Part shown: positions 13,858 through 25,993 of the stretch, in pieces
How positions within the stretch are numbered: position 1 is the stretch's first letter
Layout of the letters: every line of letters begins with the position of its first letter
DNA from: Kryptolebias marmoratus
Lineage: Eukaryota; Chordata; Actinopteri; Cyprinodontiformes; Rivulidae
DNA length: 64,000 nt
Reading direction: 5' to 3'
NCBI RefSeq assembly: GCF_001649575.2
Contig: NC_051434.1
Coordinates: forward strand, 8,452,190 to 8,516,189
Translations under genes and position numbers: made by a program
Notes under the pieces: model-generated
The model's input: only the letters and a program-made list of their open reading frames with translations
What the model was told of the DNA's origin: nothing
Database searches by the model: none

Positions 13858-13905
<48 letters not shown>
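13858..13905. repeat. (AC)n microsatellite
   Basis: A perfect AC tract of about 24 units. Confidence 0.95.
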
Positions 13906-13907
<2 letters not shown>

Positions 13908-16300
13908 ACATGTACGTACTGACAGCCTCATAAGTATTGTAGTCTGGGGGTCAGGCTGAAACATCTGGTGGCTCAGTAACTTTTCAGAGTAGCCTTTGTC
14001 TTGTGTTTGTGCACACATGTCTGTCAAAGTGTGGTTCAAAACCATTTATTGTGTCTCGTCAAATTAATACAGCGATTAAAGCACGTTGTGTATTTTCTTT
14101 TGTTAAAAGAAGTAACCGCAGTTGCTTAGACTTTTTTTTTTTCTTCTTTCCTCCTTTAAATGTTTTTGCGTGTCTGCCTTTTAGCCCTGTGTGGCGGACC
14201 GTAGAAAACACTGAATAGAAATTAAACTGCAGTTCTTGAAAGGCAGTGTGGTCTGTTTATTTTTATTCATGTAGCCCTCGCTGGCTGCTGCTCTAGAACC
14301 GAGGGGAATAAAGGAGGAAAGCTCAGTGAGATATGACACGCTTTCAAGTCGCCTCTGGTCTCGCCTGACATTATTGCCCAAAATCTGAAGGAGCCCGAGA
14401 GACAGCTTCACCCAAGTGCAAAGGCACGGCTGGCTCTCTCACCTGTTCTCCGCAGAATGGGGCCGGGGTGGCTTTCCTTTTTCTCTTTTTGATTTTGTAA
14501 AATAATCCTGCAGTAGCAGCTCTGAGCTTTAGAGGCTACAGCCTCGAAGACAGTTTGAGTTGATGCCCTCAGGGCTTCACTTCAAACCACATAAACTTTG
14601 AAAAAGCAGAGACGCATCTTCTGTTTCAGCACTAAAGAGCTGCTTTCTGCATTAAGCTGCAGTCTTTGGACCAGTTTCTGAGGATCATATTTCATTAGTG
14701 CCGTATTGTTTCACAAAAAAAACAGAATTAGAATTGTTTGTGCTTGAAATTTTTTTAAAAAGCCTTCATGCTTGAGAAGGGAATATCTTAGGCTCCTTTA
14801 GTTTTGTTCACATAAAACAAATGATCCGGTTGTTTTTTATGTAGCATCGCATTAGAGCATCTTGATCAACAAATGCGGCCTAAATGTTTTATGGTCCTTC
14901 GTAGCTGAGTTGAGTTTTAAGGGCAAGTGGAAACAACTTTCCTCAAACACATTACCACTTCTTAAGGAACAATCAGCTGTTTCACATAGTAATGAAAAAT
15001 GTAAAAAACATAACCAGATGTAGGCTGCTTATAATAATGCCACCTTACTCAGAGTTGGTGACTATAGTCCGTTTTATTTACTCTAACAGGTAACATGTTT
15101 TTTACTGTTTTGTGACATTGTAAAAGTTTGCCTCAGATTCCTCTTTATTTAATGAAAACAAACTAACTTTCTTTGACTTAACATAGAAGCAGATTGGCTG
15201 TAAATTCTCCTCAAATCCATAACAAAACCAGTGGATAAGTTATTCTAACAGTTGGGAGTGAGGAGCAGACCTCAGACGGACAGTTTCTCTGTAGGTGGGA
15301 TGGGCAAAGGAAGTAATGATGGGACTGGAGCTGTTGGCTGGAAATTTATTCATAAAAACACACATCTCATAAAGAAAAGGCCCTTTGTCGGCAGTAAAAA
15401 CCGGAGCATCAATAAAGGTAGTCTCTCTCCCGATTTTGGCTTTTCAGCAAAAAACATTTGCACAAGGCAGATGTGCCAGGGATCCGGCAGAAGATGAGAT
15501 GCAACAAAAGATGTTTTTTTTTTTAAAGGGCAACAGCCCCATCAGTCAGGCAGATTTATCAAACACTGGAAATATGCAGCGTCCACTCGACACACCCTGC
15601 AGTTTGAAAAACAATTAGGTAGACATGATTATGGTGCTTGTGCAAAAACAATCATAATTATGTTAAGCAATTTCAATTATGAAACTATTGTACAAAAAAA
15701 AAGAAAGAAATGGAAAGTTACCAGTTTTAGCAATCAAAATCACTCCATTCTAATTCATCCAGAGTTCTGTTTTTCTTAAAAAAAACTTTTATGCTGTATA
15801 TTTTGATGCAATGTAATCCTTGTTAGCCTTTAATCCGTCACTTCAGCCTCACATGTAGGACGATGAGTTTGATCAAACTTTGTTTCCACCAGCAGGTTCC
15901 CTCCTGTGAGTAATTAATTCTGATGATCAGTGTTTTATTTTAAAGTTTGCCACTAAAAGCAGAAGTTTTCTCATCTCTTTAGCAGTGAAATATGTTTCAC
16001 AGTCATGCGTCTCCTTTTTTTTATAGCAGCTAATGGGTGATATTTGCCATTTTTGGGCATTTCTGACATTTTGTTTTTCATTGGAAAGAGTCCTGATAAG
16101 TGTGTGACGGCGTGTTTTTGAACTCTCCTTCACGGGGGGAAAAACGTTGATGCATGCATGGATGGATGGATGATGGAGGGAGGAGGTTCTTTTTTTTTGA
16201 AATGGAAATTGAAAAGAGGAGGGGGGAGGCGCACATCTGGGGGTCTTTCAGACCTTTGTGGAGCGAGGCGAAGAGGTGGGTTTCAGAGGCCCACAGTCAG

Positions 16301-16302
<2 letters not shown>

Positions 16303-16337
<35 letters not shown>
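16303..16337. repeat. (TG)n microsatellite
   Basis: A perfect TG tract of about 17 units inside a purine-rich, GA-skewed stretch (16150-16700). Confidence 0.95.
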
Positions 16338-16340
<3 letters not shown>

Positions 16341-17852
16341 TGTTGGGGTGACTGGAGGGTGGGGTGAAGGGGGTCAGGGAAGAACGAACTGATAGAGAGC
16401 AGAGGAAAGGATAACTTTTCATCTACTAGAGGAGATAAGAATAAACAGGCTGGAGGGATTCTGGGTTGGCGCTCGGAACTGATAGACTGATGGGAGTTGG
16501 GAGGGTAAAAAAAAAAAAGGAAAAGGAGGTGTGTAAAGCACAACAAAGGAGGCTGTGATTGACATAAAGATGGAATACATGTGAAGGAAATGGAAGCGGA
16601 GAAAGAAAAGAGAGGATGGAAGAAGGGATGCACGACTGAAAGATACTCTGATTTGCATAAACAGGAGGAGGAGGAAAAGTGGGGCGAGGAAAGGGGGCAA
16701 AAGATCACTCGCTATGGTTGAGAACTTTACGGCTGACAGTTAAATTTACCTCAGGCCTCTGTGTGTGTGTGTGTTTTGCAGTGGGTGGAATAGCCCAGCG
16801 GGGGGTATGGCGTTTGTTCTGCAACATGGCTTTTGGGCTTTTTTTAGTGCTTCACACACAAGTTTGTCCTCTTCCCACTCTTTAAAGGCTGATTCCATCT
16901 AGTTGTAGGAATCCTTTCACCCTTTTTTGTTCTCCTGCAAACTCTCTTTTTAAGTGGCTTAATTGAATTCCTATCGTGTATAAAAATGTCAGACTGGTCT
17001 TAACATTCTTGGTTTGAAGTTGTTTAACAAATCCAGGGTGAGTCTGTCATGATTGGAGATTTGCAATCTCTTTAAATAGCCACTTGTTCTCTCTCACTTG
17101 CTTGGACATTCACAACTATTTTTCTTTTAGAAGCATTAAAAAGCACAGCTTTTATGTTTAAAGTGCAGCAAACCCCAGGCAAGGTGTCTATTTTACGTTA
17201 CGATAAAATAATTCTTAGTGTGTTTTTTTTTTTTGTTTTTAAAGTAATTAAAATGTCCTCAGGATTAGTTTGGCAAGGTGTGAAGCTGGAGAGTACGTTG
17301 GGTTCATCTTGCCGAGTACTGAGAGCAGCTTTATGTCACAAAAGCAGAGATCAAAACAAGTGCTTCTTGGTTTGTTTTTTCAAATTATACTCTACACCAG
17401 TAATATTCCACTGAGGGATGACAACTCCATCTAAAAATACACATGGGGTTATGAAACAAAGTGCCTCAAAGAGTTTGGAGGAAGTTTCTTCTGAATAATA
17501 CTTAAGAAGTGTCAGTATTAACTTTTGAACACAAACTCTTAGGAAGGGGGGGGAAGTGTCAGATCTCAGGAGATCAACTGGAGCTAATGGTTGAAAGAGG
17601 AGAAGTGTATAAAAAAAGGTTTGGGGCTCTGTAGTTGGTTAAACTCACTAAATCAACTCATTATTATGCTGAGATATAACAGCTTACCACTACGATAGAG
17701 TACTGTTCAGCACAGTGTATATGCAGAGAAAAAAAAACATTTTCAGTTCAGTGATTGAGGAAACAGTTTTAAGTTTGTACAAGTTGACTCGGCCGGCAAA
17801 TATCACAACCCCCTTTGATGTGCACAGATTTTCTTGTCAGACATATAAGCGG

Positions 17853-18056
17853 GGCTCGGAGATGGGCAGTGATGTTCAAATATTTGAAGTCTAGTAAAAC
17901 TGGGCAAATTGAAAGAACTGATGCAACTCTCACAGTCTTCTTTTGTGTGTGTGTGTATATATATAAATTGGCACCTGGTAGTTGTGTTTTTAACAATGTT
18001 TTTCCAGTCAGGATGTTTATTTTGAAAGGATTATGAAGTGGAAACCATGGTCATGG
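17853..18056. mobile_element. Truncated relative of the hAT-like element at 56225
   Basis: It shares in order with 56225-56585: a GAGATGGGC-like start, AAATATTTGAAG, a CACAGT(C/G)TTCTTTT block, GGCACC-GGTAG, TTTTCCAGTCAG, TTTATTTTGAAAG, AAGTGGAAAC and TCATGGGTGA. The right end is not clear. Confidence 0.45.
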
Positions 18057-21000
18057 GTGAACCCTGCTTTTCTGTGACCCCCATGCTCCATTGGACTGGT
18101 GAAAATAAAGGAATATAAAGTTCCCTGGTTAGCAGCAGAACACGTCTCTGCACTCGGAGCTTCTGTTTCACTTCAGGCGTTTTCAGCTGCAGGACTGTAT
18201 TCAATCCCTGCTAGTCACTAGGGATGGGCCTTTCAGTGGGGTTGCAGTTGTGTCTGGAAAAACACTGTTTGTGGTCGGGCTACGAACAAATCATAGCTGC
18301 TTATTAAGACAACGGTTGTATCAACTCTTTAAATCCATACTGTTTAACAACTCTTCAGATATTCAAAAATCACTTCCCGCTCCTACGACTAACAGACACA
18401 AGAACTTGCGCTTAAAGGAAACTTAAAACTTGTAGCAACATTTGAAATTTAGAAAACTCTTTAAAACTGCACTGAATTACAGGAGCTTCATCCAACTCAG
18501 TGGACAGTTTGTTGTGACAGAACTTTGATTAAAAATTTGTCTACCTTAAAGAGGTTTTGTTTTAACTTTTTACCTATAAGTTATTGATATGAGGAGTTTG
18601 GGTCATTGTAAAACTGTTGTTGAGTTCTTGGCATAAACCATCCCCTGGTTCATCTGTGTTGATTGATCACAGCTAATAACTGTTGAAGTCAAACAGCATC
18701 AGATTTCACTCATCTCTTCATCAGTTGGTCTTTTTTTTTTCTTTCTTTTTTTGAGGCATTTCTACAAGTTTGTTGTTTGTAGATATGTTTTTTTGGAATT
18801 AGACATGTAGTCCACAATATGTGAGGAACATGTGTTCAGGCTATTTCTTTTCTAGTTAATCCTTTTGCAAATAATGCAAAAAACCCCCAAACTTTCTCGA
18901 AATTTCTAAACTTTTCTCACAGTTTGGGAAAAATCAAAGGTTCTTTTGATGTACACATCACCAGAACAGTTCTCTAAGGTTTATAGAATGATCATAATTA
19001 GAAATGTCATACCTAAGCTTTCACACTATAAAAAATGCTTTAATCAAATTTATAATGAGTCAACCTTAAAGTAGGCTCATTATTGGCCCCGAATTTTGAA
19101 TAAAGTCCCGTTTTTGTATGAAGCCCTTTTTGGTTCTGATTCCTGATAGTCCTTCACTTGGCCAGCGTGCAGATCGAAAAGCTCTGGAAAGCAGCATAAT
19201 GTCAACATTGTGGGCTCAAAATGTTCCGTCGTGCGTATTTGTATGTGTGCGTTTGCATCTTAAGTTTGTCCAGACGTTTTCCCTCGTCGGGCCTTGCAGG
19301 AAACGTCCGATACTCCGCAAGTGGAAATTATGGGTGTGTGTGTGTGCAGACATGGGAGAGTCATGTTAAGTGTGTAGCAGTTTGTGCAAGGTTTAGTGTA
19401 TAAATCTGTTTCGGTGCGTGACTGACGTAATGTTTGAGCTTACACAGACATACACAAACCACACCATGACACACACACACACATACACATAAAGTGATGT
19501 GTGCAAGTATACGTGTGTGCTTAAAATCATCAGCGATGTCTGGCACACTTAGAGCAAGCTGCTGAGATGAGCGCCCATGTGTGTGTGTGTCTGTGTGTGT
19601 ATGCTTCTGGCAGACGTCTCGTTTGTTTTCAGTACTTTTTGGGAGGAAAAGACAGCAAAGCGAGAGTCAACAATCAACATGTTGATTTATGCAGCTACTA
19701 GTTCCTTCCATTACGCCTACAACCACCACTGAAGCCGAGTTTGTTCTCCATTATTTTTGATGTATGAGAGTCTTAGCTGTGCAGAGCAAGGTCAGAATCA
19801 ACAGTCAACAGTTGATTTATGCAGCTCCTGGTTTCCTGCTGCTATCGTACATCAGGGCAGGATATTAACACCGTTCACGAGGCAAATGTGGCTACTCCCC
19901 TAACTGTGGTTGGTAAGTTTGTCTCCTCTACCAGCCACAGTAGCTGCTGTCATCAGTTGGTTCTTCCTCTCTGGTGTTTTCGACGGTGTAGCAGCTACTT
20001 TTGGCCTGCAGTGTCAAAACCTTTCCTTTGTAGGTCGCAGAGTGTAAATCTTTGATTAATGCTCTTGTGCTTGCTGCTTACTTAGTGAATAAATTCCGAA
20101 ACAACTCATTTCTCATTTTTGAACAGATTACGGCAACCGTGACAGCGGGTATAATTTTTGTTCTCTGTCGTAGAAGGGTTCTCAGGCAACGAATATTCAG
20201 ATTTGTGTGTGTGTGTGTTTGGGGGGGTTGCCATAAAGAAGTTTGTTTGAAATTATTCTGCCTCAGAGATTTTAGGGTAAATCTGTCTGAGTATCATAAA
20301 CAGCATTCCTAAAATAATCCATACGGTCACACCTCATAGGTTCAACTAAGGGAGTATCCTCAGCCTGAGATGCGTATTACAGAGAGACGGTCACGTCTCA
20401 CTAACCTGCACGTGCACTTGTGTCAAAACACGACTTGAAAGCTCCGGGCGTTGCGTAACACCGCTGAATAGATCAACCACACCCTCAGCTTTCACTGAAA
20501 CAGCTGAAAGATCTGCTTGATTGAGGTGAGTTCAGGTTGCTCACAAGAGCATTAAAGCGCTGAGACAAAGCAGTTCTGTCTCATTCCAGAGTCGATAAGG
20601 GATGGTGCGCTTTGTTCTGTCGTTTGAAATGATACCAGGTGGAGCAAATTGCTAGCAAAACAAAACGTTGCGAGTCTGAGAAAACTGTGACAAAAAAACA
20701 AATTAAGTAGCTCATTGTGCTCATGGTTGTTGTAAGCTTGTTCTCTATTAGAGCAATGCAATTCAGTCTAATTTACGGCAACATGTATTACTTTACTGAT
20801 TTGTTTTGAGCCAAGTTTAAAAAACATTGCTTTGAACGATAATTAACTGCTAAAAAAAGTCTTAGAAATATCAATTTTTGTCAAAGAAAAGGTACTAGTT
20901 CCAACATTAAAATGCTCAGATCAGTTAAAATCCCTCATAATTCTCCAGTCTTTTCTCTTGTTGCGGGTTTTTAGGGGGATTTTATCTAAACATTGATTCA

Positions 21001-21743
21001 TTTGTTGAAAGAAAGCCATTAGGAACTGGGAAGTATTCTGCGTGTTCTGTAGATGTTCAGCACTAAACGGTTTCGACATCAGCAGTTAGTGTCAGCTGTT
21101 CTTCAGACGCTCTCAACGGGATTCATTTTTCTGACATGCTCTCCTCTGGGAACCATTAGTATTTTTTCTATTACAGTTTCAAAGTATTTGGCATTCTTGT
21201 TTTTTTTTTTTTCCTGCTTTACCGGTCTGTCCATCAGAGAGAGAGAAAAAAAAAGCTTTGATAATTTTCACTTGTTACTCTTAAACAAACGTTATGCGCG
21301 GACTGCAGCTTTTGGATTTGAAAGAAGAATTTTGGTGCTTTCCCTCCATCTTTGCAATCATTTCTCCAAGAACTGCGGCCCGAACCAAATGTCAGTCAGA
21401 TCCAAACAGGAAACGCCAAAACATCCCCAGCATTCGACCTGTCTGACTGAAAAGTGGAAGAGGTGTTGAAATGCTTTGGTTCACCTCAGGGCAACTTGCT
21501 CTTTGATTACCTAATGTCTGTATGAACAACAACAAAGGCCACTTCCTATTAGGTTAAAATACATTATCAGTGAATTGTAATGTATTTTATTCATTATGTG
21601 TCTTAAAAATTAGAACTAAAAGACACATTCAACATTAGACTTTGAGTTAAAGGTGGTAATGGTTTCTATTTTTTTTTTTAAATACACTTTAAAAATTTGA
21701 AGTTGTTGAAATGGGGAAAAAGGGAGAGTTTTGCCTTAACTTA

Positions 21744-21800
21744 TCATCCATCCATCTATTCATCCATCTTCTTTACCTGCGTTTCTGTGCAGGGTCACAA
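21744..21800. repeat. Short degenerate interspersed repeat (CATCCATC-type end)
   Basis: ATCCATCCATCTATTCATCC, then TTCTTTACCTGCG and CAGGGTCACAAC resemble the end of a repeat very common in fishes. Only about 60 bases are recognisable. Confidence 0.35.
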
Positions 21801-22804
21801 CAATTTGTCTTATTAAATCTAATATTACATAAATATTACAGGATTTATGAGTCAACAGCAAGAAATGTCTTATAGCTCTTTGTTTGACTACAACATCAGG
21901 TCAACCATTATAGAAAGTAAATACCTGCTAATGTACTTTCACTGTAAGTGCCCTGTTGTGACCCCGATGTTGTGCAGATGAACCTTAAGTTATCTCCAGG
22001 AAAAAAACAATTAATTAAATATCTAATAGTCTGTCATGTGCTTTTGCTTGTATTTTTAGATATTTCTTTGGACTTTTTAATCCCCTAACTGCTTTCTAAA
22101 GTGGTTATAAAAAACTCTGAAAACAAGAAAATTCTTCCGCTGGCTGATCCAATTTAAATGGGAAGGCCGGACTGCTCATTAAACCATGTAATTTCAATAA
22201 CTGCTTGATCAATCAGGTCCAATCAGCAGACCTTGTGTCGGAAATAAGTTCCCGCTCTGAACACACGTACGATACATCTGCTCCATTTTTAACTGCCAGT
22301 GTTCATCTGTACTTGTTCCTTACAAATAAACTTCCCAGTAAATACATCTACCATGTAAAATAAAATCCAGACAAGAGAAGGGGGCAGAAATAATCCGTCT
22401 CAGATGGCACCGTCGATTTAGGGTATGAAACAATGTGCCCTCTGTGCTTTTAACTGGTGGAACATGGAGCTTAACTGTGTCTACATAACATCTAAAAAAA
22501 CACAACAAGACACATCAAACGGGCCTTTTCAAAGACAATCTTTTACCCGAGGACGTAGGAAAATAAAATAAAATAAAAAAAAATCTGTGAAAGACGGGGA
22601 AGAAACAAGCATAATTAGTTTGACCACCATGTCATTTGAAATGGCATTAGCAATAACAAATCAGAAAACAATAAAAGACGAGAACAGAGATAAATTAAAG
22701 GGCATGGTTTAAATGACTGGAAATGCATTTGAATATATGCACGTGTGTAGTTTTGTTAGCGCATATATTGAAATATGTATGTTTTACTACGTGCATGCAC
22801 ATCT

Positions 22805-22828
22805 GTGTGTGTGTGTGTGCGCGCGCAC
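22805..22828. repeat. (TG)n(CG)n alternating tract
   Basis: TG repeats run directly into CGCGCG, an alternating purine-pyrimidine tract of the kind able to form Z-DNA. Confidence 0.9.
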
Positions 22829-22982
22829 GTGAGTTGAGGCCTACTGAGTGGGCGTTCGTGTGTAATCATGTACGTCAGGCTGTCATGAATGGTGTGTTTG
22901 AGACCGAGCGGAGTGTGGAGTTCCTTGGGCCGGACCAAATTGGAAACAGAAGAACAAACATTCCCTCGGAACACCCCCCCCC

Positions 22983-23135
22983 NNNNNNNNNNNNNNNNNN
23001 NNNNNNNNNNNNNNNNNNNNNNNNNNNNNNNNNNNNNNNNNNNNNNNNNNNNNNNNNNNNNNNNNNNNNNNNNNNNNNNNNNNNNNNNNNNNNNNNNNNN
23101 NNNNNNNNNNNNNNNNNNNNNNNNNNNNNNNNNNN
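22983..23135. other. Assembly gap in the first intron
   Basis: 153 unknown bases preceded by nine C. The flanks are G/C homopolymer-rich. Confidence 1.
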
Positions 23136-24634
23136 CTGATGTAGGAGGGGGAGGTGGGTGGGGGGTCCCGGCCACAATCGCAGTTGGAAAAACAGACGGC
23201 GAGAAGCATTTGAAAATGACAGGGAGTTCAGTGATGGATTGATGGGAGAGACAGCGAAGTTTAAACTCGACGGTCACGAGGTGTGAAAACGGGAGGAACA
23301 AGTGAGAGCAGTTGAAGCTGGGATGTGTAATAAAAAGAAAGAAAAAAAGAAATAGAAATACAACGTCACGGAGAAAGAAAGAAAACACAGAATACGGAAC
23401 AAAACCAGTGACTGAGGTAAATGAGTAAGCAGGAGCTCGACTGAGTCAGAGCTCAGCAGGGAAAATATTTAGAGTTCCACTCAGTCGTTCAAATCGAGAA
23501 ACCTTCTCTCTCCCCTTTCTGTTCCCGTAAGATCACTGATGGGCATGTAGGGCTTTTGTTTTCTTCTTTTTCTTTCATAAAAAACAAACACAACGCTTCT
23601 ACTTTTCGCTCACATCCGATGACACCGTTGCGTTGTCAGTGTTGAAACGGCGTGAAGCGTTTTTCTGCACCCGTGTGTGCGTTCAGAGCTTCTCAGGCTG
23701 GAGAAAGCAGGAGAATATAGAATGGCTGTATTTTTGCATTTAGTCCTCATGGATCGATGTTCAGAACGAGTAACAAGGTCACATGGGCACGAAGGACATG
23801 AAGGACATGAATGGCAAAGATTTCTTTTTTTCAAAACATGTTTTTCTTTCTTTACACCCTGTTCTTAAGCTGGGAGGGTCCTTAAGATGACTCATTTTCA
23901 GTAATGACTCATAATGCGCAACTCTTTTTGTATTTTTTGAAACAGCAGATTTTCCTTTTCCACATAAAAACACACTCCGGTTGCAGTGTGTTAATGTACT
24001 ATTTATAGTCTAAGTAAAGTTAGAGTGCATTACAGGTAAATCACTGAAAGGCTATAGCAAGGGGCATGAGCCAGGTGTCATGATCTATAGTTTAACTTTA
24101 AACATTACTATACACCCTGAAAATCCTGCACCTCTGTACTTTTGAGTACTTATCTCTTCTGGTATGTCCTCATATTAGTCAGAGTTCCAATAAAACCAGT
24201 TGAGAACAAGTACAGTTCCAGATTTGGATTCACGGTAACGTGTCGACAAAGGCTGGGTAAATGGAAAGAAGAAGAAGAAGACGACGATGACGGCAGGGTG
24301 GCACAAACTGAGAGGGTGGGGGGGATTTTTGTGGTTGGGGCAAGAAAAAGGGGAAACCAGGAAGCGAAGAGTCTTTCGTTTTACTGTGAGAAGTACAGAA
24401 AAAAGGAAACGTTATTATCAGCGGTCACAGCAAGTGGAAATTTGATATGTTAAAAAAAAAAAAAAGAAATCTCTTGAAATTGTTCATTAACGACCGCCTT
24501 GTTCAGACTCAAAGCAATCAATACTGAAATAGTGAATAAAACTCAGGGAGTGAGTGGGACCCTGGATTTCATCAAGTGCTGCTGCAGGCTGTAACAGATT
24601 AACTCTTTTTTTTTTTATTCTTCATTGCACGGGA

Positions 24635-24638
<4 letters not shown>

Positions 24639-24668
<30 letters not shown>
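24639..24668. repeat. Poly(T) tract, 30 bases
   Basis: An uninterrupted T-run; no adjacent element explains it as a retroposon tail. Confidence 0.9.
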
Positions 24669-24671
<3 letters not shown>

Positions 24672-25031
24672 TATTTTACCTAATTGTGAAAATAACAAAT
24701 GTGTTTGATGGACTGAAGTGACCTCTGTCATATCCAATCCTCTCACACAAATATCTAAAGCTTTTTGTTTTTTTCAGACGCACCTTTTTGGTTCATTAAA
24801 TGCTGGTTGAATCTAGGGTAACTAAAACTTAAGTTCCTTGGACTTTTACTTCCCCTAGATTCAAAAAGTTGTACAGTTTGAAATGTTTTTGCCTATTGCG
24901 AACACTAGTTTTGAGGTTTAAAAGCAAATAAAAATAAAAAAAGAAACAAAAAATGTTCAAAATGGGCTCATTTAGCCAACAGTAAATAATGCAGAATGTG
25001 CTTTTAAAAGTTTTTTTTTTGTCTTTTCCAG

Positions 25032-25428
25032 GTTGTTGAGGAGACAGGACCTAAACCAGAGCTGACGCAATAAAACAAGAGCCTGACCCTGCCTAAGACT
25101 CCTGACCCGGACCCAACAGTTCACACATCGAAAGAGATGCGACAGCCCCGGGCCGGAGGTAGCTGATGCTCCTGTCGGTGGAAGCCTTTTTTTTTTTTTA
25201 AACACAAGGCGAGCGAGCTGAACGTTTACTGCTCTGATGTTCGTGGACCTAAAGAAATGGAGGAATACTAGTTTGGGTCAGACGCCTGGTTTCTGTTTTC
25301 CATCACTTGGTTTTGGAGTACAGAGGGACCGTAGCCGAGCTGCGGGAGTGAATCAGTCTGGGTAATCAGAGTTGACGCTAGGGCTGGGAGTAAGCCATCA
25401 TGCTTTTATAACCCGATGATCAACAGAG
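25032..25428 (+). other. trps1: Candidate second leader exon of trps1, rich in upstream ORFs
   Basis: A T-rich tract and CCAG acceptor end at 25031, and a strong donor (AGAG then GTAAGA) starts at 25429. A second possible acceptor is AG at 25207-25208, after a long T run, giving a shorter exon from 25209. The segment is GC-richer than its surroundings. Upstream ATGs are at 25137, 25166, 25237, 25257 and 25400. The one at 25416 is in frame with the main ATG if this exon joins 55254 directly, adding five residues (MINRE). No RNA evidence is available here. Confidence 0.45.
25237..25365 (+). CDS. Upstream ORF, 42 codons, in candidate leader exon
   Basis: The ATG at 25237 opens a frame of 42 codons ending at TAA 25363-25365, wholly inside both possible versions of the leader exon. 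The peptide begins MFVDLKKW and has no recognised domain. If the exon is real this is the longest upstream ORF and could dampen translation of trps1. Whether it is translated cannot be judged from sequence. Confidence 0.25.
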   Translation: MFVDLKKWRNTSLGQTPGFCFPSLGFGVQRDRSRAAGVNQSG

Positions 25429-25968
25429 GTAAGACATTTGTTCAAATTCACTTACTTTCCATCACAATACGGTTAATTTAAACTCACTTGTATCCACAGC
25501 TTAAACCTTATTCCATAGAAATTAAATATTGTTCAATATTTTTTAGTTTAGTTTTTGTTACAAATTTGTTTTTTTCAACTTATACCATAAGCCTTATTTT
25601 TTTCTATTTTAAACTACTGAAGTCTATATAATTTAAGTGCAGTTTGAGGTATGCTTTTTTTTTTGGAAGTTTTTATCCCTCTAAGTTCTGGTTTTGTTCA
25701 AAGCTTTAAAACAATCACAGAACAACTTGGACTATTTATGAATAAAAGTAACAAGTTTGAAGTTTGCGAGGTTTGGCAGATTAACTCCAGCTGGTTTTGG
25801 GATGTTGATGCAGAGCTACAAAGCAATACAAACACTTTTTTTTTAAATCATCTTACTGTTGCAGGAAGTGACTGTGCATTGCCTCCAATGCAATAAGTGT
25901 GTTGCGTTTCAGCGTGGAGCTTTCTACATATTGTGCTGCTTGAATGATCAATTTTGACATTCAACAAC

Positions 25969-25993
25969 AAAAAAAAAAAAAAAAAAAAAAAAA
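25969..25993. repeat. Poly(A) tract, 25 bases
   Basis: An uninterrupted A-run; no retrocopy body was recognised upstream. Confidence 0.9.

Larger units (their letters stand above)
7176..25031 (+). other. trps1: Putative first intron of trps1
   Basis: About 18 kb between the two candidate leader exons. The first 5 kb stay CpG-rich (for example 9470-9900 and 11280-11640). The rest is AT-rich with microsatellites and a hAT-like relic near 17853. The ORFs here are short, low-complexity or unconserved-looking, and I recognise no gene. Its status as an intron depends on the leader-exon calls. Confidence 0.45.

Noticed and set aside
13858..13905. Long AC tract considered as part of a minisatellite or CRISPR-like array
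   Set aside because: Plain dinucleotide microsatellite with no spacers.
16283..16708. 141-codon ORF on the minus strand
   Set aside because: Complement of a GA-rich tract with a TG microsatellite; Ser/Pro/Phe-biased with a (TH)n end.
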